Positions 7,976 through 15,267 of a stretch of DNA of 64,000 nucleotides are shown one piece after another. The stretch spans positions 62,001-126,000 of the forward strand of contig NZ_VFPS01000005.1 of assembly GCF_006716815.1 (NCBI RefSeq), written 5' to 3'. The notes beneath the pieces are model-generated. The model had not been told where the DNA came from. It made no database searches and saw only the letters and a program-made list of their open reading frames with translations. The DNA is from Microbacterium lacticum (GTDB lineage: Bacteria; Actinomycetota; Actinomycetes; Actinomycetales; Microbacteriaceae). How positions within the stretch are numbered: the first letter of the stretch is position 1; each line of letters begins with the position of its first letter. A program made the translations under genes and the position numbers.

Positions 7976-9274
7976 TCACTCGACCGCGGCGGCCAGAGCC
8001 CGGTCGAGGTCGGCGATGAGGTCATCCGCCGTCTCGATGCCGACGGAGAGCCGGATGAGCCCGTCGGTGATGCCGAGGCGCTCGCGCTCTTCGGCCGAGA
8101 ACGAGACGTGCGTCGTCGTCGCCGGGTGCAGGGCCATCGAGCGGACGTCGCCGATGTTCGTCATGCGGCTGATCAGCTGCAGCGCGTCGAAGAAACGCTC
8201 GGCGCCCGCGCGTCCGCCGCGCACCGTGAACGCGAACACCGACCCGGCGTGGCCGCCGAAGCGCTCCAGCGCGATCCGGTGGTACGGGCTCGACTCGAGC
8301 CCCGCGTAGTCGACGCTCTCCACCGCCCGGTGCTCGGCGAGCCACCGGGCGATCACGTCGGCGTTGGCGAGATGCTGGCGCATGCGCAGCGAGAGGGTCT
8401 CGATGCCCTGTTGCAGCAGGAACGAGTTCACCGGCGACAGCGCCGCCCCGAGGTCGTTGACGATGCCGAAGCGCAGGTAGGCCTCGAGCGCGCGTGGGCC
8501 GTAGGCCTCGGCGTAGGAGGGCTTGCCGGGGACGACCGGGTCGGTGATCCCCGGGTAGCGGCGCGTCGTGCCCTGCCAGTCGAAGGAGCCCCCGTCGACG
8601 ATGACCCCCGAGAGGGCGGCGCCGTGGCCGGTGAGAAACTTCGTCGACGAGTGCACCACGACGTCGGCGCCGTGCTCGAACGGGCGGATGACGTAGGGCG
8701 TCGCGACGGTGTTGTCGACGATGAGCGGGATGCCATGGGCGCGCGCGACCTCGGAGACGAACGCGACGTCGACGAGGTCGTTCTTCGGGTTCGGGATCGT
8801 CTCGACGAAGATCGCCTTCGTCGAAGGCTGGATCAGCCGCTCCCACTCGGCCTGGTCGGAGGGGTCGCGCACGTAGTCGGTGGCGACGCCCAGCCGGGCG
8901 AACGTGCGGTCGAACAGGATCCGGGTGCCGCTGTAGATGCTCGCGGTCGACAGGAGTCGCTCGCCCGAGCCGGCGAGGCCCAGCAGCAGCGCGGAGATCG
9001 CCGCCTGACCCGAGCCCACGACGATCGCCCCCGTGCCGCCCTCGAGCGACGCGATGCGCCGCTCGGCGACCTGGTGCGTCGGGTTCAGGTTCCGCGAATA
9101 GAGCTGCCCTTCCTCGGCGCCGGTGAAGCGCGCCTCGGCCTCGGCGAAGTCGTCGAACAGGTACGCCGCCGTCAGGTAGATAGGGGTGATGCGGGCGCGG
9201 TGGTTGCGCTCCTCGGCTTCGCCGGCGTGCACCTGCCGGGTGTCGAAGCCGAACTCGTCGGGGTTCGTGCTCAC
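7976..9274 (-). CDS. metY: O-acetylhomoserine (thiol)-lyase / Cys-Met metabolism PLP enzyme
   Basis: The roughly 432-residue PLP fold-type I enzyme contains YSRNLNPTHQVAERRIA, the serine loop VVGSGQAAISALL and the lysine motif VVVHSSTKFLTGHG with Schiff-base Lys212. It also has the O-acetylhomoserine sulfhydrylase-type insert around GITDPVVPGKPSYAEAYGP. The C-terminal part (ATTTHVSFSAEERERLGI, IRLSVGIE) is complete. It would make homocysteine directly from O-acetylhomoserine and sulfide. I prefer the GTG at 9274, since a TACTCT box sits 6 nt before it and would give a leaderless message. The GTG at 9280 would leave no room for promoter or ribosome site. It is divergent from the cysteine synthase unit. 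Confidence 0.88.
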   Translation of the reverse strand: MSTNPDEFGFDTRQVHAGEAEERNHRARITPIYLTAAYLFDDFAEAEARFTGAEEGQLYSRNLNPTHQVAERRIASLEGGTGAIVVGSGQAAISALLLGLAGSGERLLSTASIYSGTRILFDRTFARLGVATDYVRDPSDQAEWERLIQPSTKAIFVETIPNPKNDLVDVAFVSEVARAHGIPLIVDNTVATPYVIRPFEHGADVVVHSSTKFLTGHGAALSGVIVDGGSFDWQGTTRRYPGITDPVVPGKPSYAEAYGPRALEAYLRFGIVNDLGAALSPVNSFLLQQGIETLSLRMRQHLANADVIARWLAEHRAVESVDYAGLESSPYHRIALERFGGHAGSVFAFTVRGGRAGAERFFDALQLISRMTNIGDVRSMALHPATTTHVSFSAEERERLGITDGLIRLSVGIETADDLIADLDRALAAAVE

Positions 9275-9347
9275 TCCCACAGAGTAGGCGGGGTCGTCGA
9301 TCGGTGACGCCGGAGACGTAACACTCGCGGCATCCGGCCCGGTGGGT

Positions 9348-9353
9348 TACGCT
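9348..9353 (+). promoter_or_regulatory. -10 box of the cysteine-synthase transcript
   Basis: TACGCT lies 6 nt before the GTG of the leader peptide at 9360. In this spacing transcription would start on or next to that GTG, so the leader would be translated from a leaderless 5' end. The same box-to-start geometry recurs at many other genes in the window. Confidence 0.6.
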
Positions 9354-9359
9354 GGGGGC

Positions 9360-9389
9360 GTGTCGCTGACCTGTCGCTGTTGTCGCTGA
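9360..9389 (+). CDS. Cysteine-rich leader peptide (putative cysteine attenuator)
   Basis: The reading frame GTG-TCG-CTG-ACC-TGT-CGC-TGT-TGT-CGC-TGA encodes the nonapeptide MSLTCRCCR, with three cysteine codons in nine. It is preceded by a -10 box at leaderless distance and ends 94 nt before the cysteine synthase start. In mycobacteria, leaderless polycysteine short ORFs before sulfur genes are established cysteine-responsive attenuators: ribosomes stall on Cys codons when charged tRNA-Cys is scarce and downstream expression rises. Size, promoter geometry, codon content and downstream gene all match that pattern. Attenuator function here is inferred. Confidence 0.75.
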   Translation: MSLTCRCCR

Positions 9390-9483
9390 GCCCTTCCGGC
9401 TCCCTTCGACGACCCCGACAGCCCGCCGCAGCTCGCGCGCCCGCTCTTGCGCCGGCGCCCGCGGCCTCACCCCAGGACATCCC

Positions 9484-10461
9484 ATGCGCTACGCCTCGCA
9501 CATCGCCGACCTCGTCGGAAACACCCCGCTCGTCCGTCTGAACGACGTCGCCGCCGGAACGCGCGCGACCGTGCTCGCCAAAGTCGAGTACCTGAACCCC
9601 GGCGGCTCCGCGAAAGACCGCATCGCCGCGCGGATCATCGACGCCGCCGAGGCATCCGGGCAACTCCGCCCCGGCGGCACGATCGTCGAGCCGACGAGCG
9701 GCAACACCGGCGTCGGACTCGCCCTGGTCGCCCTGCAGCGCGGCTACCGGATGATCTTCGTCGTGCCCGACAAGTTCACCGGCGAGAAGACCGCGGTGCT
9801 CCGGGCCTACGGCGCCGAGGTCGTCGAGGTGCCGACGAACGTGCCGCCCGAGCATCCCGACTCGTACTACAGCGTCTCCGACCGGCTCGCGCGCGAGATC
9901 CCCGGGGCGTTCAAGCCGAACCAGTTCGCGAACCCGAACGGGCCGCGCGCGCACTACGAGACGACCGGCCCGGAGATCTGGCGCGACACCGACGGGCTCG
10001 TCACCCACTTCGTCGCCGGCATCGGCACGGGCGGAACCATCAGCGGCACGGGACGCTTCCTGAAGGATGCCACGGCGGGCGAGGCCGTCGTCGTGGGCGC
10101 CGACCCGGAGGGCTCGATCTACTCCGGCGGACCGATCCACGGCTACGCCGTCGAGGGCGTCGGCGAGGACTTCTACCCCGACACGTTCGACCCCTCCGTC
10201 GTCGACCGCTACGAGCGCGTCTCCGACGCCGAGAGCTTCGCGATGACCCGGCGCCTCGCCCGCGAGGAGGGTCTCCTCGTCGGCGGATCGTCGGGCATGG
10301 CGGTCGTCGCGGCGCTCCGCGTCGCGCGCGACCTCCCCGCCGACGCGGTCGTCGTCGTGCTGCTGCCCGACCACGGCCGCGGCTACCTGTCGCGACTGTA
10401 CGACGACGCGTGGCTCGAGGCCCGAGGCATCCACCTCGCCGCGCCCGCCGACGCGCGCTGA
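9484..10461 (+). CDS. Cystathionine beta-synthase/cysteine synthase family PLP enzyme
   Basis: The 325-residue fold-type II PLP enzyme has IADLVGNTPLVRLND, the lysine loop NPGGSAKDR with Lys44, EPTSGNTGVGLA, and the phosphate loop GIGTGGTISGTG. The segment YYSVSDRLAREIPGAFKPNQ is typical of actinobacterial cystathionine beta-synthases rather than classic CysK. Those homologues are about 460 residues, with two C-terminal CBS domains. This protein ends after the catalytic core (DDAWLEARGIHLAAPADAR), so it lacks the regulatory domain. It could form cystathionine from serine and homocysteine or cysteine from O-acetylserine and sulfide. A cystathionine gamma-synthase follows. The AGGAC sequence before ATG 9484 is a weak ribosome site. 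Confidence 0.88.
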   Translation: MRYASHIADLVGNTPLVRLNDVAAGTRATVLAKVEYLNPGGSAKDRIAARIIDAAEASGQLRPGGTIVEPTSGNTGVGLALVALQRGYRMIFVVPDKFTGEKTAVLRAYGAEVVEVPTNVPPEHPDSYYSVSDRLAREIPGAFKPNQFANPNGPRAHYETTGPEIWRDTDGLVTHFVAGIGTGGTISGTGRFLKDATAGEAVVVGADPEGSIYSGGPIHGYAVEGVGEDFYPDTFDPSVVDRYERVSDAESFAMTRRLAREEGLLVGGSSGMAVVAALRVARDLPADAVVVVLLPDHGRGYLSRLYDDAWLEARGIHLAAPADAR

Positions 10462-10530
10462 CCCGCCCGCCCGCACCGCCGCTCGCCCCGACCCGACCCG
10501 CCCCGCCCCCGCCCCGCCCCCGCGCCTCGC

Positions 10531-10597
10531 CGAGAAACCACTTCCGCCTCGAGAAACCACGGCAGCCACGGTTTCTCGCGGCCCGGATGGTTTCTCA
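10531..10597. repeat. Four nested inverted copies of GAGAAACCA between cysteine synthase and metB
   Basis: Two direct copies of CGAGAAACCAC (10531-10541, 10550-10560) are followed by two reversed copies, GGTTTCTCG (10570-10578) and TGGTTTCTC (10588-10596). Inner pairs with inner and outer with outer, so the whole block is a nested palindrome. It sits 44 nt before the metB start. It could be paired operator sites for a dimeric regulator, or RNA hairpins that end the upstream transcript. Confidence 0.6.
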
Positions 10598-10640
10598 CCC
10601 CGACCACCGTCACTCGCCCCTCCACCCACCAAGGAGCACC

Positions 10641-11798
10641 ATGTCCCCGCACGATCCCGCCCGTGGCTTCGCCAGCCTCGCCGTCCACGCCGGGCAGGAG
10701 CCCGACGCCGAGACCGGCGCGGTGATCCCGCCGGTGCACTTCTCGACGACATATGCCCAGGACGGCATCGGCGGCCTGCGGCACGGCTACGAGTACGGAC
10801 GCAGCGGCAACCCGACCCGCACGGCGCTGCAGACGCAGCTCGCGGCGCTCGAGGGCGGGGCGCACGCGTTCTCGTTCGCCTCGGGGCTCGCCGCCGAGGA
10901 CACCCTGCTGCGCGCGGCGCTCAGCCCCGGCGATGAGGTTCTGCTCGGCAACGACGTGTACGGCGGCACTTACCGGCTGCTCGCGCGCGTGCTCGGGACG
11001 TGGGGCGTGCGGCTGCGCGTCGTCGACATGAGCGATGCGGATGCCGTGTGCGCGGCCGTCGAGGCATCGCCGCCGCAGATCCTCTGGGTCGAGACGCCGT
11101 CGAACCCGCTTCTGCGGATCACCGACATCGCCGGTCTCGCCGCGATCGGCCATGCGGCGGGCGCGCTCGTCGTCGTGGACAACACCTTCGCCACGCCCGC
11201 GCTGCAGCAGCCCCTCGCGCTCGGCGCCGACGTCGTCGTGCACTCGACCACCAAGTACCTCGGCGGGCACTCCGACGTGGTCGGCGGCGCGCTCGTCACG
11301 AGCGACGACGCCCTCGCCGAAAAGATCGGCTTCCTGCAGTACGCGGTCGGCGCAGTGTCGGGACCGCTCGACGCGTGGCTGACGACGCGGGGCATCAAGA
11401 CCCTCGACGTGCGCATGCAGCGGCACAGCGAGAACGCCGCCGCCGTCGCTGCATTCCTCGACGGGCATGAGCGCGTCGAGCGCGTGTACTACCCGGGTCT
11501 CGCCGCGCACCCCGGGCACGAGCTCGCGGGCCGGCAGATGTCGCGCTTCGGGGGCATCGTCTCGGTCGCCCTCGAATCGGGCGAGGCCGCGCGCCGCTTC
11601 GCCGAGTCGACGCGCCTGTTCACTCTCGCCGAGTCGCTCGGCGGCGTGGAGTCGCTCGTCAACTACCCGGATGCCATGACGCACGCGTCGGTCCGCGGCA
11701 CCGAGGCGGCCGTGCCGGTCGAGATCGTGCGTCTGTCGGTCGGCATCGAAGACCCGGGCGACCTCCTCGCCGACGTCGCGCAGGCGCTCGCGGTCTGA
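10641..11798 (+). CDS. metB: Cystathionine gamma-synthase
   Basis: The 385-residue fold-type I PLP enzyme has GFASLAVHAGQEPDAETGAV, the YEYGRSGNPTR phosphate-binding region, FASGLAAEDTLL, WVETPSNPLLRI, VVVDNTFATP and the lysine motif HSTTKYLGGHSDVVGG with Lys205. The C-terminal SLGGVESLVNYPDAMTHAS is typical of cystathionine gamma-synthases and lyases. It would condense O-acyl-homoserine with cysteine, or cleave cystathionine. With the upstream cystathionine beta-synthase-like gene it could also work in reverse transsulfuration. AAGGAG sits 5 nt before ATG 10641, so this gene, unlike many here, has a normal ribosome-binding site. Confidence 0.88.
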   Translation: MSPHDPARGFASLAVHAGQEPDAETGAVIPPVHFSTTYAQDGIGGLRHGYEYGRSGNPTRTALQTQLAALEGGAHAFSFASGLAAEDTLLRAALSPGDEVLLGNDVYGGTYRLLARVLGTWGVRLRVVDMSDADAVCAAVEASPPQILWVETPSNPLLRITDIAGLAAIGHAAGALVVVDNTFATPALQQPLALGADVVVHSTTKYLGGHSDVVGGALVTSDDALAEKIGFLQYAVGAVSGPLDAWLTTRGIKTLDVRMQRHSENAAAVAAFLDGHERVERVYYPGLAAHPGHELAGRQMSRFGGIVSVALESGEAARRFAESTRLFTLAESLGGVESLVNYPDAMTHASVRGTEAAVPVEIVRLSVGIEDPGDLLADVAQALAV

Positions 11799-11831
11799 CC
11801 CGGGCGGCGCCGGTGTCGGTAGCGTGGGGGC

Positions 11832-12836
11832 ATGAGCGACAGAGCGGGGTGGGCGGTCCTCGGGGCCGGCGGCATCAGCGGTGACTTCCTGCGGGCGCTG
11901 CCGCACGCGCGGCTCGGCACGTTGCGCGCCGTCGGTGCCCGCGACGCGGACCGGGCGCGCGAATTCGCGGCGGCCTTCGCGGGCGACTTCCCCGAGGCGT
12001 CGGCCGGCACCTACGACGAGGTGCTCGCGCGCAGTGACGTCGACGCCGTGTACATCGGCACGGTGCACACCTCGCACCGCGAGCTGAGCCTCGCCGCCCT
12101 CGCGGCGGGCAAGGCCGTGCTCTGCGAGAAGCCGCTCGGCATCGACGCGGCCGAGACCGACGAGGTCCTCGCCGCCGCGGAGCGAGCAGGACTGCCGCTC
12201 GTCGAGGCGTTCAAGTACCGGTTCGGGCCGTTCCCCGATCTCCTGCGCGCCCTCGTCGCGGACGGCGCCCTCGGCGAGATCGTCGAGGTCGAGACATCCC
12301 TCGGGTTCGCGGCCGACCGCGCCCTCACGCGCCTGTTCGACCCGGCGCTGGCCGGCGGCGCCCTGCTCGACGTGGGCTGCTACCCCGTCTCCCTCGCCGT
12401 CGGCGTCGCCGCGTGGGCAGGGCGGCTCGAGGCATCCACCCCCACCGTCGTCAGCGCGACCGGCGTGATCGGCGAGACCGGCGTCGACGAGGATGCCTCG
12501 GCCGAGCTCGACCTCGGCGGCATCCGCGCGCTCCTGGCGACGTCGATCAGCCGTGATCTACCGCGCACCGCGACGATCCGCGGCACGCGCGGCGAGCTCG
12601 AGATCCCGAACGTCTGGGGGAGCCGGGTCACCTCGACGCAGGACGCGGTGCTGCACCGCGAGGACGGGACGAGCGAACGCATCCGCGCCGAGGCGATCAG
12701 TCCGATGGCCGCCGAGGCCGACGCGACGATCCTGGCGCTCCGCGAGGGGCGCGCCGAGGCGCCCGAGATGCCGTGGGCGCAGACCCGCGCCACGGCGCGC
12801 TTGCTGCAGGACTGGCGCGCAGCGCTCAGCGACTGA
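11832..12836 (+). CDS. Gfo/Idh/MocA family NAD(P)-dependent oxidoreductase
   Basis: The 334-residue protein has an N-terminal Rossmann fold (WAVLGAGGISGDFLRAL), DAVYIGTVHTSH and the family signature CEKPLG at 98-103. A C-terminal alpha/beta substrate domain includes EAFKYRFGPFPDLL and GGALLDVGCYPVSLA. Relatives oxidise sugars or cyclitols or act as dihydrodiol dehydrogenases; GCYPVSLA is common in the latter group. TAGCGT lies 6 nt before ATG 11832, which fits a leaderless transcript. Its 3' end overlaps the convergent pseudogene by 11 nt. Confidence 0.85.
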   Translation: MSDRAGWAVLGAGGISGDFLRALPHARLGTLRAVGARDADRAREFAAAFAGDFPEASAGTYDEVLARSDVDAVYIGTVHTSHRELSLAALAAGKAVLCEKPLGIDAAETDEVLAAAERAGLPLVEAFKYRFGPFPDLLRALVADGALGEIVEVETSLGFAADRALTRLFDPALAGGALLDVGCYPVSLAVGVAAWAGRLEASTPTVVSATGVIGETGVDEDASAELDLGGIRALLATSISRDLPRTATIRGTRGELEIPNVWGSRVTSTQDAVLHREDGTSERIRAEAISPMAAEADATILALREGRAEAPEMPWAQTRATARLLQDWRAALSD

Positions 12837-13664
12837 TCGGCGCCGGGCTGCGCACCTCGGCGGCCGGCTCGGGGCGATGGATGCCGCGCGGCCGGTATCG
12901 GAGCGCCTCAGCCTGCCCGACGAGATCGGCGAGGTACCAGACGATCGCGAGCCACATCTCGGTGCCCTGGAGACCCGGCTCGTCGCCGGGTCCGAAGCTG
13001 ACACTCTGACCGGATCGCCACCGCGGCAGGGCGTCGCCCAGGAGGCGCCGCGCGAGCGCCTCGACCTCGCCGCGACGGTGGCCCGAGTGGCGGGTCAGCC
13101 ACAGCGGGTGGGCGACATCGAGCACGTTGCACGCGTTCTGACGGTCCGCGGCGAAGTACCGCTCGTCGGCGGCGTGCGCGAGCACCGTGTCGATGAGCCG
13201 CTCCGCGTGCGGCACGGGCACGCCGAACTGAGCGAACGTGCCCCGCGTCGCCCGGTAGAACCCGTTCACCGGAAGCAGCATCCCCGTCTCGCGCGCCCCG
13301 GCGCCCCACACGCCGGTGGCCGAATCGACGTGCGTCACGAGCCAGCCGAACAGCGCCTCGTCGTAACCGTCCGGCACGGTCGCGCCCGCGCGGCGACGCC
13401 ACAGCAGGGCGGTGCCGAACGCATCGACGACGTGCCCGGCATGCCACGCGTCGTCGGTCCAGGGCAGCGCGTTCAGGCGCGCGAGCAGCGTGGCGGCGTC
13501 GTCGAGCGGCGGCGGCGCCGTTTCGTCTCCACCTCGCGCAGCCCGAACTGGTACTCGAGCAGGAAGCGCTGGAACTCGTCGCGCATCGCGCGCAGCTCGC
13601 GGGGAGAGAAGGTCGCCACCCCCTCGTCGGTGAGGACGGAGAGGGGTTCGGCCGGGGCATCCAT
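12826..13664 (-). pseudogene. Chimeric, frameshifted ORF: alarmone-synthetase-like N-terminus joined to an unrelated hypothetical protein
   Basis: From ATG 13664 the frame encodes a leader ending ELRAMRDEFQRFLLEYQFGL and then REVETK. This resembles the first helices of RelA/SpoT-type small (p)ppGpp synthetases. At about 13505-13525, in a run of GCC/GGC repeats, the sense frame moves. A different frame then reads PLDDAATLLARLNALPWTDD on to 12826. That part includes ALFGWLVTHVDSATGVWG, NGFYRATRGTFAQFGVPVP, ACNVLDVAHPLWLTRH and GLQGTEMWLAIVWYLADLVG, an uncharacterised helical protein. The catalytic synthetase core is absent. I infer a deletion that fused two same-strand genes, perhaps through the GCC repeats. 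Confidence 0.6.
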
Positions 13665-13691
13665 GCCTCGACCGTACCGACGGCGGCTAGG

Positions 13692-14755
13692 TGTACTGAC
13701 CCAGATCGTTGTTGACGTAGGAGAGACCTCCGGGGTCGAGTTGGAGCTGTCTAAGTTCTTCAGCTCAAACGCACGGAGGTCTCTCTTGTCTCACGCTAAT
13801 GCCCGGCTGACTCCGGCCGGCCGGTTGATCATGGTTCAGCGCATCCAGTCGGGGCGTGCGGTCGCGCATGTTGCCGCGGAAATGGGGATCTCCCGCACGA
13901 CCGCGTGGCGGTGGTGGCGCAGGTTCCGGGAGTGCGGCCCGGCGGGCCTGATCGATCGTTCCAGCGTCGCCCGCTCCCACCCTCGCCAGACCAAAGCGTG
14001 CGTGGAGGCGAGGGTGCGGATCATGCGGCACCTCACTCGGCGTGGGCCGGTGTTCATCGCTGACAAGCTCGGCTTGCAGGCCTCAACGGTCGGTAGGGTG
14101 TTGCGCCGCCACCACGTGCCGTTGCTGCGGGAGCTGGACCCGGTCACGGGGTCCGTGATCCGCGCGACCCGCCGATCCGCGCAGCGTTACGAGCATGATC
14201 ATCCCGGGTCCCTGATCCACGTTGATGTGAAGAAACTCGGCCGTATCCCCGACGGCGGCGGATGGCGTCTGCATGGCCGCGGGCAACGTCCTGCGCGCAA
14301 GCGGGGCCTGGGTTACGACTACGTGCACACCGTCATCGACGACCATTCCCGAGTTGCTTACGCGGAGATCCACGACGACGAGAAAGGCACCACCGCGGCG
14401 GGCGTCCTCGACCGCGCGATCGCGTTCTACGCGCGCCTCGGCGTCACAGTCGAACGCGTCATCAGCGACAACGCGTTCGCTTACCGCCACTCGGCCGCGT
14501 TCAAGGCCGTGGTCGACGCGCACGGCATCCGACAGCGGTTCATCAAACCGCACTGCCCCTGGACCAACGGGAAAGTCGAACGCCTCAACCGCACCCTCGC
14601 CACCGAGTGGGCCTACGCCCGCCCCTGGAGCTCGAACGACGACCGAAAAGCAGGGTTGACGACCTGGCTCGACTACTACAACCTAGACAGGCACCACCTC
14701 GGCATCGGAGGCAAAACCCCCATCGACCGAATCAACAACGGTCGAGGTCAGTACA
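13692..14755 (+). mobile_element. IS481-family element, type B copy 1 (1064 bp)
   Basis: Terminal inverted repeats start TGTACTGACC, followed by CAGATCGTTGTTGA on the left and TCGACCGTTGTTGA in the reversed right end. The element encodes one transposase. The flanks contain CTAG on both sides (GCTAGG left, TCTAGG right), the NCTAGN target typical of IS481. The first flank base differs, so the duplication is not perfect, unlike copies 2 and 3. Identical-length copies lie at 38747 and 46704, and a partial one at 63576. Confidence 0.92.
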
Positions 14756-14760
14756 TCTAG
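13786..14760 (+). CDS. IS481-family transposase (type B)
   Basis: The 324-residue DDE transposase has an N-terminal helix-turn-helix (GRAVAHVAAEMGISRTTAWR) and an rve-type catalytic core with Asp147 (HVDVKK), Asp228 (ISDNAF) and Glu265 (GKVERLN). It starts at TTG 13786 with GGAGG 8 nt upstream. The last codon and the TAG stop lie in the target duplication outside the element (ATC-TAG from ACA plus TCTAGG), so the IS itself carries no stop codon. The product matches the copy at 38841 at every position I compared. Confidence 0.92.
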   Translation: MSHANARLTPAGRLIMVQRIQSGRAVAHVAAEMGISRTTAWRWWRRFRECGPAGLIDRSSVARSHPRQTKACVEARVRIMRHLTRRGPVFIADKLGLQASTVGRVLRRHHVPLLRELDPVTGSVIRATRRSAQRYEHDHPGSLIHVDVKKLGRIPDGGGWRLHGRGQRPARKRGLGYDYVHTVIDDHSRVAYAEIHDDEKGTTAAGVLDRAIAFYARLGVTVERVISDNAFAYRHSAAFKAVVDAHGIRQRFIKPHCPWTNGKVERLNRTLATEWAYARPWSSNDDRKAGLTTWLDYYNLDRHHLGIGGKTPIDRINNGRGQYI

Positions 14761-14843
14761 GCGCCTGCTGTGGATGCCTCGCCCCTCTGGTTCGCCAGTC
14801 CGACCCCGTCCCGAGCCCGGTCGCCGCTGACGTCCCGGTGCGC

Positions 14844-15184
14844 AACTGCAAGGCCCGCCAGACGACACGCCGCGCTCAGCGCGCACGCCACGGCGGGTCG
14901 CGTCCGATCCCTTGCAGTTCGGGTGGGTGGATGCCTCGGAGCTTGCGCGTCGCCGCCGCGTCCGGCCCCCGGTACCCAACTACAAGGCCTGCCGGGCGAC
15001 ACGCCGCGATCGGGGCGCACGTTGCGGCGTGTCGCGTCCGATCCCTTGCAGTTCGGGTGGGTGGATGACTCGGGGGCCGGGCGCCGACACCCGGCTGGCT
15101 CAGGTGCGCAACTGCAAGGCCTGCCGGGCGACACGCCGCGATCGGGGCGCACGCTGCGGCGTGTCGCGCGCGATCCCTTGCAGT
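14844..15184. repeat. Three palindromic repeat units (about 76 bp each) in a gene-free stretch
   Basis: Units at 14844-14919, 14978-15053 and 15110-15184 each begin AACTGCAAGG (AACTACAAGG in unit 2) and end CCTTGCAGTT. Inside they carry a second inverted pair, GCGACACGCCGC and GCGGCGTGTCGC, which is clean in units 2 and 3 and degraded in unit 1. Each unit would fold into a long two-step hairpin. Between units lies a short GGGTGGATG-containing spacer. No gene is seen in 14761-15267, which separates the IS481 copy from the FUSC gene. Confidence 0.8.
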
Positions 15185-15267
15185 TCGGGCGGGTGGATGC
15201 CTCGGAGGGTGCCCCCAACCCCACCCCGCCGCCGGCCCCCACCCGCGCGGCGCGAGACAATGGACGG

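Noticed and set aside
7808..9307. 499-codon forward frame opposite the O-acetylhomoserine sulfhydrylase
   Set aside because: Mirror of the real gene with no family motif; in high-GC DNA long antisense frames are expected.
9447..10640. In-frame extension of the metB reading frame back to 9447
   Set aside because: It runs out of frame through the cysteine synthase gene and is Arg-rich. The AAGGAG site and family alignment put the metB start at 10641.
14844..15184. CRISPR array
   Set aside because: Only three units of about 76 bp with internal palindromes and related spacers; no cas genes in the window. It is a palindromic repeat family instead.
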